A stretch of 21,381 nt of DNA from a virus: the IMG/VR virus record IMGVR_UViG_3300037502_002409, positions 1 through 21,381 of that record. One strand, given 5' to 3'. Of the stretch, positions 12,162 through 21,083 are shown piece by piece. The position numbers were made by a program, and so were the translations under genes. The notes beneath the pieces were generated by a model that saw only the letters and a program-made list of their open reading frames with translations, was not told the DNA's origin and ran no database searches. Position 1 is the stretch's first letter. Each line of letters starts with the position of its first letter.

Positions 12162-12560
12162 ATGGCTGTTAGGATGAGGTATCTAGATAGTGACAAGATG
12201 GAAGTGTTTTTAGGTGATTTGACGGGAAAGTGTAAAGAAGCAGGATTAGATGCTCAAAAAGAGGGGGCTAAGGTTGTTAAAGCTGCTGTTATGAGCAGAC
12301 TGGCTAGAATAAAAACTAATGATGAGAAAATAAAGCACATGCATGAAGATGTTCAAATATCAACCAAAAAGGATGAATTTGGAGATACAATTGTACGCAT
12401 TCAAGGTGGAAAGGCAACTGGCTCTTTGTGGCACATTGTAAACGATGGGACTTATAAAGCTAGAGCGACTCACTTCATGGATGATGCAATGAATGATGTT
12501 GAAAGTAAGCTTGAACAAATAATAGAAGATAGCTTTAAAAAGGGTGGTCTAAATGATTAA
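12162..12560 (+). CDS. HK97 gp10-like tail-joining protein
   Basis: The 132-residue protein has the hallmark C-terminal pattern of the HK97-gp10-like family: GSLWHIVNDGTYKARATHFM, then DDAMNDVESKLEQIIEDSF. The N-terminal half is basic and helical (EGAKVVKAAVMSRLARI). Members act in head-tail joining or tail completion. It starts 2 bp after the head-closure stop, and its own end overlaps the next gene by 8 bp, so translation is coupled. Confidence 0.88.
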   Translation: MAVRMRYLDSDKMEVFLGDLTGKCKEAGLDAQKEGAKVVKAAVMSRLARIKTNDEKIKHMHEDVQISTKKDEFGDTIVRIQGGKATGSLWHIVNDGTYKARATHFMDDAMNDVESKLEQIIEDSFKKGGLND

Positions 12561-12897
12561 AAAAGTATTTGACATGCTAAATCCGCTAGGGTATCCCATT
12601 AAATGGAATGAAAGACCTAAGCTTGATGAACAAGGAATTGTCATTAGCTATCACTTTTTTAATGAAAAGGGAGTCCTTTATGGAGATGGACAGATTGAAG
12701 ATGAAGAAGGAACATTACAAGTAGATATTTTTTCAGTCGTAGATTATTCAGATGTTGTGAAGCAAGTAAAAACATTGCTCAACGCATCTGGAATTTTTTA
12801 TGTTACAGGAAAAGATGATGAAGAAGAATTAGATTCCAACACGCGTCTTTTTAGAAAGATGTTAATTTTTAACTATATAGAAGGTGAGGTAATATAG
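12553..12897 (+). CDS. Putative tail terminator protein
   Basis: The 114-residue product shows an N-terminal helix (IKKVFDMLNPLGYPIKWN), a central beta segment (GVLYGDGQIEDEEGTLQVDI, the 'Q.DIFS' strand seen in tail terminator/DUF3168 relatives), and a helix DVVKQVKTLLNASGI followed by a final strand pair (LFRKMLIFNYIEG). The position between the gp10-like protein and the major tail protein is where the tail terminator is encoded; it caps the tail tube and joins it to the head. Called by fold pattern and synteny more than by exact motif. Confidence 0.7.
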   Translation: MIKKVFDMLNPLGYPIKWNERPKLDEQGIVISYHFFNEKGVLYGDGQIEDEEGTLQVDIFSVVDYSDVVKQVKTLLNASGIFYVTGKDDEEELDSNTRLFRKMLIFNYIEGEVI

Positions 12898-13473
12898 ATG
12901 GGAAAATCAATTAATGTTTCAAATATGCATTTGGCAGAAATAGAAGAACAAGATGGGGCGCTAATTTTCGGGACACCAGAGCGTATCCCTGGTATTCGAA
13001 AAGCGAACAGAAAACCAAACGTTGCGACTGGCCAACAATATGGGGATGGAAAATTAGAAGAAGAAGAAAGCGCAAAAACAAGCTATGCTATTGCACTGGA
13101 TCACAACAACATTCCTCTAAAATGGCGTGCATACATGGAGGGAACAGTTATTGAAAATGGGGTTGAGAGTGGGAAAAGCACGGATAAGCCAAAACCGTTC
13201 GCAATGGGCTGGGAGATTGAAAAAACAAAAGGAGTCAAAGAGCTTGTTTGGTTTATCTATTGTAAAGTAAGCCCAATTGAGGACACCGACGAACAAAGAG
13301 AAGGTGACAACTTAAATATCAGCAATGATACGCTTGTAATAACAGCATTTGAGCACGATAGCATTGGTAGATACTATACAAAGATTAATTCGGCGCATGA
13401 AGATGTTACGGAAACCATGGTGGAGGACTTTTTTAAAGTTGTGCAAATCACTGATGAAATTAAAGAAAGCTAG
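12898..13473 (+). CDS. Major tail (tube) protein
   Basis: The 191-residue protein begins VSNMHLAEIEEQDGALIFGT, typical of phi13-type major tail proteins, followed by a strand that would bury in the tube wall (PNVATGQQYGDGKLEEEESA) and a beta-rich core with an acidic loop (PIEDTDEQREGDNLNI), ending in a helix HEDVTETMVEDFFKVVQ. It polymerises around the tape measure to make the non-contractile tail tube. GAGGTAAT gives a ribosome site; ATG follows the previous TAG with no gap. No Ig-like extension is fused to the C-terminus. Confidence 0.88.
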   Translation: MGKSINVSNMHLAEIEEQDGALIFGTPERIPGIRKANRKPNVATGQQYGDGKLEEEESAKTSYAIALDHNNIPLKWRAYMEGTVIENGVESGKSTDKPKPFAMGWEIEKTKGVKELVWFIYCKVSPIEDTDEQREGDNLNISNDTLVITAFEHDSIGRYYTKINSAHEDVTETMVEDFFKVVQITDEIKES

Positions 13474-13484
13474 GAGGAGATTTT

Positions 13485-13850
13485 GTGGCTAGGATAACTT
13501 GTCGAAGGGTAGAACCTATTTTTATAGAATTTGAAGATCAAACTGTAGAGTGCATCATTAATATTGATGCACTTATTATTTTTCAAGAAGAATTTGGAAT
13601 GGATGACTTAGTCAAAGAAGTTGGTGCATCTCCTTACGAATTGGGAGCAAAGCTTCTTTATTCGGGTATCAAAACAAATAGGCCTGACTTCACGCTAGAT
13701 GAAGCGAGGGTAATTATTTGTAGCGCAGGGAGTGAATTGTTAGGGCTTATAACAGATGCATTTGTTAAGTGTTGTGGAAATGTAGGGGGAGAGGAATTTA
13801 CAAAAAAGTACCTCAAGGAGATAGAGAAGTTAATTCAAAAGCAACAGTAG
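13485..13850 (+). CDS. Tail assembly chaperone, short form (gpG-like)
   Basis: GTG start at 13485 behind TAGGAGGAG. The 121-residue protein (VECIINIDALIIFQEEFGMD, then a helical domain ending LKEIEKLIQKQQ) fits the G-type chaperone that coats the tape measure before tube assembly. It is encoded between major tail and tape measure genes, as always. Near the end, the codons ACA AAA AAG contain a slippery heptamer that leads into the T-part frame. The standard frame terminates at TAG 13848-13850, 42 nt after the heptamer. Confidence 0.85.
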   Translation: MARITCRRVEPIFIEFEDQTVECIINIDALIIFQEEFGMDDLVKEVGASPYELGAKLLYSGIKTNRPDFTLDEARVIICSAGSELLGLITDAFVKCCGNVGGEEFTKKYLKEIEKLIQKQQ

Positions 13851-14023
13851 AATTTGACTTCGACACGTGGTTCTACATTTATTGTATCAGAATGAAACGC
13901 TCTGCAGATGAATTTTACAGTAGTTCGGTGATTCACATCCTTACACAAATAGAAATGTACGCAGGAAAGAAAAAAGCAGAAGCAGAAGAAGAGTGTGAGA
14001 GTTTAGATGATTTTCTTAGATAG
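13485..14023 (+). CDS. Tail assembly chaperone, frameshifted long form (gpGT-like)
   Basis: A -1 shift at 13802-13808 joins residues 1-108 of the short form to 71 residues read from 13808 to 14023, making a product of about 179 residues. The T part contains FDFDTWFYIYCIRMKRS, ADEFYSSSVIHILTQIEMY and an acidic helical end (KKKAEAEEECESLDDFLR), matching the short T-domain pattern of Firmicutes tail chaperones. No ribosome site precedes a start in the T frame, so fusion is the only likely expression route. The long form recruits the tape measure to the tail tube, by analogy with lambda gpGT. Confidence 0.85.
13784..13808 (+). promoter_or_regulatory. -1 ribosomal frameshift signal (Shine-Dalgarno-like element plus A AAA AAG)
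   Basis: The heptamer A AAA AAG occupies 13802-13808 in the correct frame (ACA AAA AAG). A purine-rich, anti-16S-like stretch AGGGGGAGAGG at 13784-13794 ends about 7-10 nt upstream. This is the arrangement known to stimulate -1 shifting at the same heptamer in Escherichia coli dnaX. A second SD-like AAGGAG follows at 13814-13819. Confidence 0.8.
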
Positions 14024-14034
14024 GAGGGAGTGAT

Positions 14035-16356
14035 ATGTCTTTTAAAGGGTATAGGCGCAGTATTATACTTGATTTTGACTACAATCAAGTTAAAGAGGGA
14101 GTGCCTCAAGTTAACAAGCAGATGGCTTTACTCAATGCAGAGTTTAGAAAAGCAGCAGAGGAAGCAAAAGCAACAGGCACTGGAATGGATCAACTAGGTA
14201 TTAAGCAAGAGTATTTAACTCAAAAGATACAACTACAGACCGATAAAATTAGTCAATTACGCAGTGAGTTAAACAACTTAGATACTGCAGAAGAAAAAAA
14301 CTCAAAAGCAATAACAAATAAAACGATTGCATTAAAAAATGCAGAGACTCAGCTTATAAAGATGGAAGCAGAGCTTAGAACAACAAGCGAACAGATAGAC
14401 AATCAAAGCAACCGTTTTGAGGATGCTACGAGTAAATTAGAAATACTCAATGCAGAATTTAATAGAACAACAGAGCAATCTAGAGCAACAGGCGCAGGGT
14501 TTGACCAACTAGGAGCTAAACAAGATTTTCTTACTCAAAAAGCAAAGCTTCAGGCTGAAATAATTGCAGAACTTAAAGCAGAGATAGAAAAAATAGATGC
14601 TACAGATGCTAAAAATGCTAAAACAATTGCAAATAAAACTGTTGAGCTAAAGAATGCAGAAACGCAACTTATTAAAACAGAGTCAGAACTTGAAAAAGTA
14701 AATCAAACGATTTCTTCTCAGTCTGGAACTCTAGGGAAAGCTGCGACTGATTGGAATTTGTTTAAAAATACGCTGGATGATGTAGGAATCAATGTTGATG
14801 CAGTTGCTACCAATATGCAAAAAATAGGGGCAGCAATGGCAGGTATAGGGATTGCAGGAGCTACATTAAGCATTAGTTTTGACAAAGAGTTTAGCAAAGT
14901 AAAAACAATTGCAGATGAAACAGAAGTGTCCTTTGATGCGCTTAGAAAAGGGGCATTAAAAGTAAGTAGCGATGTTAATGTTGGGGCTAATGAGACTGCA
15001 AACGCTTTATATAATATCATAAGTGCAAATATTGCTACAGCTGATAGTTTGGAAGTGTTAGAGGGTAGCGCTAAACTAGCAAAAGCAGGGCTTACGGATG
15101 TGAGCATTGGTGCAGACTTGATGACCACAGTATTGAACGCTTATGGTGCAAGTGTAAAAGACGTTACCATGTATTCAGACCAAATGATTATGACACAAAA
15201 TTTAGCGAAAACAACGATTAAGGAATTAGGTACTGATTTTGGTAAAGTTTCAGGGCTTGCAGCGACTGCAAAAGTAGAATTTGCTGAAGTTGGAGCCGCT
15301 GTTTCCGTATTAACAACAAGAGGTATCGGTGCAAGTGAGTCGATGACTGCAATGAAAGCTATTTTAAGTAATGTTATAAAACCTAGCCAGCAAGCAGCAG
15401 AAAAAGCAGCAGAGCTTGGCATACAGTTTAATGTTGCAAGCCTACAAGCAAAAGGGCTCTCGGGATTTTTGCAAGATGTACAGCGTAAGACAAGAGGTAA
15501 TACAGAGGATATGGCAACCCTATTTGGTTCTGTTGAGGCACTTAATGCAATTTTGATGTTAACCTCAAAAGATGGGATGACCCAATTTTCTAATAATCTA
15601 GGAACTATAAAGAATGCAAGTGGAACAACAGAGGAGGCTTTAAAGAATTTAGAAAGCCCAGGTGAGGCATTAAGTGCTGCATTCAATAAGCTAAAAAATT
15701 CTTTAATAGAAACAGGAGATGCTTTTGCACCTGTAATAAGTCTTATAGCTGGATTTATAGAAGTTCTAGCAAAAGCCCCTCCTAGCGTATTGGCAATAAT
15801 TTCTCTGATAGGAGGTATGTTACTAATAGTTGGGAGTTTAATAAAAGCAGTTAATACAGTAACAACAGCAACAAGTGGTGTTATATCTGTTTTTAATAAA
15901 GTTAGTGGTGGATTAAGTCCTGTCCAAGCTAGTATGCTAAAGACAACAGCGATTATAATAGGGGTTGTTGCCGCACTCACAGCTCTACTAGCCCTAATAG
16001 CTGTTTTGCAAGGAAAGAGTGGTGAGGTAAAAGGAACATTTGATAGCATTGGAGATAGCGTAGGGAGAATTGGCTCAAGCGTTAATGCAGCACAAACAAG
16101 TGCTTACTCAGCCTCACAACGTGGGCTTGCTATAGGAACAGACTTTGTAAAACAAGACGGTATGTATACGGTGGGAGAGCAAGGAGAAGAACGAGTGTTC
16201 CTTCCTCGCGGTGCAAAAGTATTAAACAACAGGGATACAAATAATAAATCAAACGGTCAAATAAATAATTTCTATGGAGACATTAAAGTAGCAGCAAACA
16301 ACGCAGACGAGTTTGTACAGAGTTGGGAAATGGCACTGATTAGTGGCAAGTTGTAG
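14035..16356 (+). CDS. Tail tape measure protein (TP901-type)
   Basis: The 773-residue protein starts behind TAGGAGGGAG. Residues 1-235 are coiled coil and contain two tandem copies of a roughly 105-residue unit (LNAEFRKAAEEAKATGTG versus LNAEFNRTTEQSRATGAG). From about 285 comes the TP901 core: FSKVKTIADETEVSFDALR, NVGANETANALYNIISAN, LTDVSIGADLMTTVLNAYG. Hydrophobic, membrane-like segments occur near 584-603 and 639-660. The C-terminal segment (MYTVGEQGEERVFLPRGAKV) is the usual tape-measure end. It sets tail length and probably takes part in DNA ejection. At about 0.15 nm per residue it implies a tail near 115 nm (inference). Confidence 0.94.
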   Translation: MSFKGYRRSIILDFDYNQVKEGVPQVNKQMALLNAEFRKAAEEAKATGTGMDQLGIKQEYLTQKIQLQTDKISQLRSELNNLDTAEEKNSKAITNKTIALKNAETQLIKMEAELRTTSEQIDNQSNRFEDATSKLEILNAEFNRTTEQSRATGAGFDQLGAKQDFLTQKAKLQAEIIAELKAEIEKIDATDAKNAKTIANKTVELKNAETQLIKTESELEKVNQTISSQSGTLGKAATDWNLFKNTLDDVGINVDAVATNMQKIGAAMAGIGIAGATLSISFDKEFSKVKTIADETEVSFDALRKGALKVSSDVNVGANETANALYNIISANIATADSLEVLEGSAKLAKAGLTDVSIGADLMTTVLNAYGASVKDVTMYSDQMIMTQNLAKTTIKELGTDFGKVSGLAATAKVEFAEVGAAVSVLTTRGIGASESMTAMKAILSNVIKPSQQAAEKAAELGIQFNVASLQAKGLSGFLQDVQRKTRGNTEDMATLFGSVEALNAILMLTSKDGMTQFSNNLGTIKNASGTTEEALKNLESPGEALSAAFNKLKNSLIETGDAFAPVISLIAGFIEVLAKAPPSVLAIISLIGGMLLIVGSLIKAVNTVTTATSGVISVFNKVSGGLSPVQASMLKTTAIIIGVVAALTALLALIAVLQGKSGEVKGTFDSIGDSVGRIGSSVNAAQTSAYSASQRGLAIGTDFVKQDGMYTVGEQGEERVFLPRGAKVLNNRDTNNKSNGQINNFYGDIKVAANNADEFVQSWEMALISGKL
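14130..14716 (+). repeat. Internal tandem duplication in the tape measure gene
   Basis: Two diverged copies about 315 bp (105 codons) apart. ACTCAATGCAG at 14130 recurs at 14445, and ALKNAETQLIKMEAEL is echoed by ELKNAETQLIKTESEL. They encode successive coiled-coil units; duplication lengthens the tape measure and hence the tail. Confidence 0.8.
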
Positions 16357-16368
16357 GGAGGTGAGATA

Positions 16369-19300
16369 ATGGCAGAAATAAGAGTAGATCCAGTTGTAAA
16401 CGTGTATGAGGGAAGGGTTAATGGTATTTTCGTGGGAAATAATCCTCAAAACACCCATGCCGTTATTAGTTCTCAAAATTATGTAGAAGGAAGGCAAACT
16501 TTTACAAAGCCTAATTTAGCTATAAAAAAAGCAACAATACACATGAGTTATAGTTATAGCTGCACAAGTAGAATTGGTAGCGGGTATTCTTTATCTGGTT
16601 GTTCTTGGGGGATATACCCATATCACAACAGTCAATTTTCTTTTACAGGGAATATTGGAACAAGTATAAATCAATCGGGAACAGATGTACTTACACCAGC
16701 AGAGTATGCAGCTTGGAGTGGTGTAGTATCTTTTAGCCCATCTATCTCACAAATTATGACCCCGACATATGCTGGGACTAATGGTGATTGGGTACTTACC
16801 TCAACGATTAGATTAACTAGTTGTTATCTAATTTTAGAATTAGAGGATGGAACAGCAAGCAACATATCACCTTCAAGCAATGGATATATCAATCCTACGG
16901 CAGCAAACACTTTTAGTTGGCAATATTATGCCCCAGGAGGAGCTATAGGTACTCAATCAAGTGCCATTTTGGAGTATAAGTATGGGGGAAATGGAGAAGT
17001 AAAAACTGTAAATATTGCTAATAGTAATAAATCCTATACTTTCCCAGCTAACTTCTTTAAATATAGTGAAGATATTAGATGGAGAATTACTGTAGAGGGA
17101 ACAGATGGAACAAGCGCAACTTCTGCGTGGACTATATTTAGAACAATAGAGAGTGGGAAAGCTTATGTAAACGGACTGACACCTGACGCGTTAACCTCTA
17201 GTACGGGTCAAAACTTAACCTTTACTTGGGAGATTAAAAGTCTATCATCTGTATCTCAATCTTCGTTTAGAATTGAAATATCTCAAGATAAAGTAAATTG
17301 GACACTACTTTATGAAGCCCCTAGTAGTTCCAATTCTTACAATGCTCAGCCACAATCTATTCCACAAGGGACATATTATTGGCGAATAAGGTTAAATACG
17401 AACCTCGGATATACAGCATGGTCGCAAATCAGAGAATTTAAACTCACTGGAACACCGCAGATTCAAAACTTGCAAATCAACCAAAACAATATTGACTATC
17501 CGATTGTTTTGTCTTGGATGCAACTTTATCAGCAAAAATATGAGTATGAAATCTATCAAAACAACATCCTAATTACTAGCGGAGCAGGGACAACACAAAC
17601 AGGAGTGTCATTACCTGTTGGCACACTTAGAGCAACAATAAGTACGCTATTTAGGGTGAGAATTGCAAATATAGTAGATGGTATAGAGGTATGGACAGAG
17701 TGGAGTACAACCTCTCAAACGCTTACACGTATTGTCCCATCTATAACAAATTTCAACGTAGAATCTTTATTCTGGGAAAACGATATCATTACAAATTGGC
17801 GCAGTGAAAATCAATCTCGTTTTGAGTTTGAGATATTACGCAGTAATCAAGTAATTTATACAGCAAATGGAACAACAGCAAAAGACTTTGTAGTACAAAA
17901 AGGAACAATTAACGAGGCTGGCTCTTACGTGTTTAGAGTGCGGCCTATTTATGTGCCAACATGGGACCCTACAGACTTAAGTGTTGGAACATGGGTAGAA
18001 CGAAGTGTTGAACTAAGAGATATCACCCCAAGCATTACAAATGTTGCCTTAAGCGGGGCGAATATTGACTTAGACTTAACCCTTTCTTGGCAAGGTACCA
18101 ACTATGATAAATATGAGTATGAAATCTTAAAAAATGAGAATATAGTAAACTCTGGGAATGGAACAACTGGAACCCAAGTCTTATTACCTTACAATACTCT
18201 TACAGTTGGCTTGCATAAATTTAGGGTAAGATTAGGATGGAAAACACTTTGGACAGAGTGGCGCGAGATAAATGTAACTCTTGTTGAAACGTATCCATCT
18301 ATAGGGGTGCTAGAGCCTGATGGTGTGCGTAGAGAACGAGATAGCGAGATTTTAATATGGTGGACATCTACTAATCAAACTGAGTGGCAAGTTATCGTGG
18401 ATAACAATGCCTATACATTTGAAGGAACGTATCAAACACAACAAATTTTACAACCAGGGCTACTCTCTACAGGCACACATAGCATCTTATTATCAATAAC
18501 CTACATTACACCTATGGGGGTTAGAAAGACAATACAGAAGCAAGTAGAGTTTATTGTAGAGGGGACTCCTCCAATTCCAACCATTACAAGTGCATCCGTT
18601 TTTTATAACAATAGGCCGACAATTGTTTGGGATACGCAAGACCAACAGGGGTATATTTTAAATGTTTTAGATCTCAACAGAAATTTAATATGGAGCACCG
18701 AATGGCAGAATGGGTTAGTCGTTCGGCAAAAGGTTTTAGAGTATCTTCCAGATGGGCCCTATATCGCACAAGTCAAAGTAATCAATCAATATTCAAAAGA
18801 GTCAGGGTTCGGAGAGAAAGAATTCTCTATAGTAACCGGCTTAGATGCAGAAATAAATCTTCAAACGTACAACGACGTTTCAAGTGCGATTTTAGAGTGG
18901 GAAACAACAGGAGAACCATTCCAAGTATTTTATATTATTAGGAATGGAGAAGTAATTGCAAAGACAGCCGATTTGTATTACGTGGATTTTACGGTGCATG
19001 GAGAGTGTTCTTATATAGTCAGGGGGGTTACATCTAATGATGTATTTAAAGATAGCAATACCGAAAACGTACTCTTTACAATTAGAAAAGCAGTAATTGC
19101 TATTGTAGATATCCCACAAGATACGCTATCTGTTGCACTTAGCAGAACACCTTACTCTTTCAACGGTAACATCCAACAGGAGAATACAATAATACATCCG
19201 ACTGGAAGGAAAGACCCTATTGTTGTTTTTGGAGAGCACAGGAGCAGTACTTTTAATTTGTCATTTACCTCTAAAGAAATCTTTAAATTTCTTGAAATGT

Positions 19301-19452
19301 GCGAGCAAAGAAAAGTATTTATCTATAGAGACAAGCGACAAAAGCTATATTTAACAATCCCAGAGCAATCCTACAAAATTGATGATATTGGAATTGAATA
19401 CACGTTAAAAGGTACACGAGTAGACTATACAGAGGTGATTGAGTATGATTAA
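16369..19452 (+). CDS. Large tail-tip protein with tandem fibronectin-III-like domains
   Basis: The 1027-residue protein lies where siphophages usually encode the distal tail (Dit) protein, between tape measure and hub. The N-terminal 160 residues are Ser/Tyr/Gly-rich beta sandwich (SRIGSGYSLSGCSWGIYPYH). Then come about eight beta-sandwich units of 85-95 residues (roughly 165-905), recognisable by TW/LSW strands and WTEWS-type ends. At least three are close relatives: YEYEIYQNNILI near 391, FEFEILRSNQVI near 485, YEYEILKNENIV near 582, each followed by G-T-T and FRVR. The final 115 residues (EHRSSTFNLSFTSKEIFKFL) resemble the closing domain of Clostridia tail proteins and may be the attachment part. 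Likely receptor or cell-wall carbohydrate contact and tail-tip structure; inferred from domains and position. Overlaps the next gene by 8 bp. Confidence 0.8.
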   Translation: MAEIRVDPVVNVYEGRVNGIFVGNNPQNTHAVISSQNYVEGRQTFTKPNLAIKKATIHMSYSYSCTSRIGSGYSLSGCSWGIYPYHNSQFSFTGNIGTSINQSGTDVLTPAEYAAWSGVVSFSPSISQIMTPTYAGTNGDWVLTSTIRLTSCYLILELEDGTASNISPSSNGYINPTAANTFSWQYYAPGGAIGTQSSAILEYKYGGNGEVKTVNIANSNKSYTFPANFFKYSEDIRWRITVEGTDGTSATSAWTIFRTIESGKAYVNGLTPDALTSSTGQNLTFTWEIKSLSSVSQSSFRIEISQDKVNWTLLYEAPSSSNSYNAQPQSIPQGTYYWRIRLNTNLGYTAWSQIREFKLTGTPQIQNLQINQNNIDYPIVLSWMQLYQQKYEYEIYQNNILITSGAGTTQTGVSLPVGTLRATISTLFRVRIANIVDGIEVWTEWSTTSQTLTRIVPSITNFNVESLFWENDIITNWRSENQSRFEFEILRSNQVIYTANGTTAKDFVVQKGTINEAGSYVFRVRPIYVPTWDPTDLSVGTWVERSVELRDITPSITNVALSGANIDLDLTLSWQGTNYDKYEYEILKNENIVNSGNGTTGTQVLLPYNTLTVGLHKFRVRLGWKTLWTEWREINVTLVETYPSIGVLEPDGVRRERDSEILIWWTSTNQTEWQVIVDNNAYTFEGTYQTQQILQPGLLSTGTHSILLSITYITPMGVRKTIQKQVEFIVEGTPPIPTITSASVFYNNRPTIVWDTQDQQGYILNVLDLNRNLIWSTEWQNGLVVRQKVLEYLPDGPYIAQVKVINQYSKESGFGEKEFSIVTGLDAEINLQTYNDVSSAILEWETTGEPFQVFYIIRNGEVIAKTADLYYVDFTVHGECSYIVRGVTSNDVFKDSNTENVLFTIRKAVIAIVDIPQDTLSVALSRTPYSFNGNIQQENTIIHPTGRKDPIVVFGEHRSSTFNLSFTSKEIFKFLEMCEQRKVFIYRDKRQKLYLTIPEQSYKIDDIGIEYTLKGTRVDYTEVIEYD

Positions 19453-20845
19453 TCTTACACAACAAGAGAGGGATGCTTTGCACGCTAAAAATGGGTCCAG
19501 AGAAGAGTTTTACAAAATTGAACTACTGGATAGGCAGGGGGTAAAAAAATGCGATATTGAGCTAGTAGATGGCACAATAGCACAAGATAGCACGAGCGAA
19601 ATACAAAAGATAGGGACTCTAAAATATAGGGTCCCTTCTATTGTGCGTAAAGTTGAAACTGTAGCCCCAAACGCTAATGCCATACTAATGAGTGTGTCAG
19701 GAAAACTATTTAACCTAGGGGTTGAAACAAATGGGCTAATCTATACAGTGGAAATACAATCAGGGGAGGCTACAAACCCAAGCTCTAAAATAAAAGTCCA
19801 AGATGACGGACTATTATTTACAGAGAACATAATAGAAGAATCTACAGAGTATGAGTTAATAGATCAAGACGGATATACGTGGATAGTAGGTGTTGATGAA
19901 GATGGATATATTTACAGCATGATGACCGATTATGAGCAAAAAATATATTATCGCAACGAAGAAGTTAAAGTTGACTTCTTGAATGACAGGGTTAGGGTTT
20001 TAATGGGGGTTAGGATTGGAAGAGACATCAAGTGGTGGTCTCAAGGCCTCTTTCTTCATGTAAAACCAAACATCAAAAATGGGATGGTCTCTACACAAAT
20101 ATTCGATGAGAGCTTAATACTTAAGAAGACAAGGATACTAGAATCCCATTTATTCCTTAAAGGAACAAGTTATGTAGAAGTGCTATCTTTCTTTATAACA
20201 TATTGTGGCATATTAAAAGTAGACATTGAACCAACTGACTTAGTGTTACAAACAGATATAGTCGTAGATGATACGAAAAACAATCTTGAATGGTTTAATT
20301 ATTTTGCTAGTCAAATCAACTACACTAACTTATCTGTAGATAATGATGGATATTTTGTATCTCGTAAATACAGAGAGCCTAGCCCCCTCAATGTAGGCTA
20401 TACGTACGACACAAGCAGCATAAGTGTAATTACAGGAGATATAGATGCTATTATGGACAATTACAATATCCCTAATATTTTTAGAAGGATTGTATCTCAC
20501 CCCCAGTTAGGAGAGTTAGTTAGTACTTATATTAACGAGGACCCTACAGACCCTTACTCGGTTAAAAATACCTACAAACATTTTGACAAGCAAACAGTAG
20601 ATAATATTGCAAGCCAAGAAGAGCTTGACAACTTAACCCGTAAAGCTGCATTTTATGCGAAACAGATCACGCAAGAAATTAGTTTTTACACACTCAATAT
20701 GCCCCATCATGGCAGCGAAAATATTCTTGATTTAAGGCATCATTCAGCTAAGGGTATCGTAGTGGAAAGGGCATGGACTATGACATTAAAGGCAGGGGCA
20801 CAAATGGAGCATAAAGCAAAAAGGTTGGTGAATCTAAATGACTAA
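19445..20845 (+). CDS. Baseplate hub / tail-associated protein (Tal, gp27-like)
   Basis: I choose ATG 19445 because AGAGGTGAT lies just upstream; the in-frame TTG at 19439 overlaps it. The 466-residue product opens with YKIELLDRQGVKKCDIELVD and STSEIQKIGTLKYRV, then has VKVDFLNDRVRVLMGVRIG and WWSQGLFLHV, the standard start of phage hub proteins; the core continues with SYVEVLSFFITYCGI. A stretch at about 65-172 is an extra beta-rich insertion with repeated G-x-I/L/W-Y/F motifs (NGLIYTVEI, DDGLLFTEN, DGYIYSMM). The C-terminal part has PHHGSENILDLRHHSAKG. It forms the trimeric hub that closes the tail tube. No peptidase domain is visible, unlike longer Tal proteins. Confidence 0.82.
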   Translation: MINLTQQERDALHAKNGSREEFYKIELLDRQGVKKCDIELVDGTIAQDSTSEIQKIGTLKYRVPSIVRKVETVAPNANAILMSVSGKLFNLGVETNGLIYTVEIQSGEATNPSSKIKVQDDGLLFTENIIEESTEYELIDQDGYTWIVGVDEDGYIYSMMTDYEQKIYYRNEEVKVDFLNDRVRVLMGVRIGRDIKWWSQGLFLHVKPNIKNGMVSTQIFDESLILKKTRILESHLFLKGTSYVEVLSFFITYCGILKVDIEPTDLVLQTDIVVDDTKNNLEWFNYFASQINYTNLSVDNDGYFVSRKYREPSPLNVGYTYDTSSISVITGDIDAIMDNYNIPNIFRRIVSHPQLGELVSTYINEDPTDPYSVKNTYKHFDKQTVDNIASQEELDNLTRKAAFYAKQITQEISFYTLNMPHHGSENILDLRHHSAKGIVVERAWTMTLKAGAQMEHKAKRLVNLND

Positions 20846-21083
20846 TTTTGATGGTATAGCAAGACTGCAAAAAGACAAGGAACAAGGGCTTCCTCACCTT
20901 GCTGAGGTTGTTGATGTACAAGACAAAGGGGTGAAAATAAGAGTGTACGGAGAGGATACGAACAATATACACGATATTTATTATAATAGCTTGCAGATAG
21001 TAAATGTTGGAGATATTGTTTATTTTGTAGAGCTTAGTGGTACAAAATTAATTGTAGGTAGGCTACAGTATGGAGGTGCTTAA
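20838..21083 (+). CDS. Small OB-fold-like baseplate protein
   Basis: The 81-residue protein starts within the end of the hub gene (8-bp overlap, ribosome site AAAAGGTTGGTG). It is predicted to be all beta after a short helical start: LAEVVDVQDKGVKIRVYGED, then LQIVNVGDIVYFVELSG and KLIVGRLQYGG. The pattern is that of small OB-like domains associated with hub or spike proteins (gp5-OB type) in Firmicutes siphophages. It may plug or extend the hub. The stop TAA shares its last base with the next ATG. Confidence 0.65.
   Translation: MTNFDGIARLQKDKEQGLPHLAEVVDVQDKGVKIRVYGEDTNNIHDIYYNSLQIVNVGDIVYFVELSGTKLIVGRLQYGGA

Noticed and set aside
15141-16049. Long minus-strand open frame of 302 codons
   Set aside because: It lies wholly antisense to the tape measure gene, has low-complexity composition, and no ribosome site or motif; a shadow of biased codon use.
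18627-18941. Plus-strand 104-codon frame inside the fibronectin-repeat gene
   Set aside because: Out-of-frame arginine/serine-rich shadow with no ribosome site.
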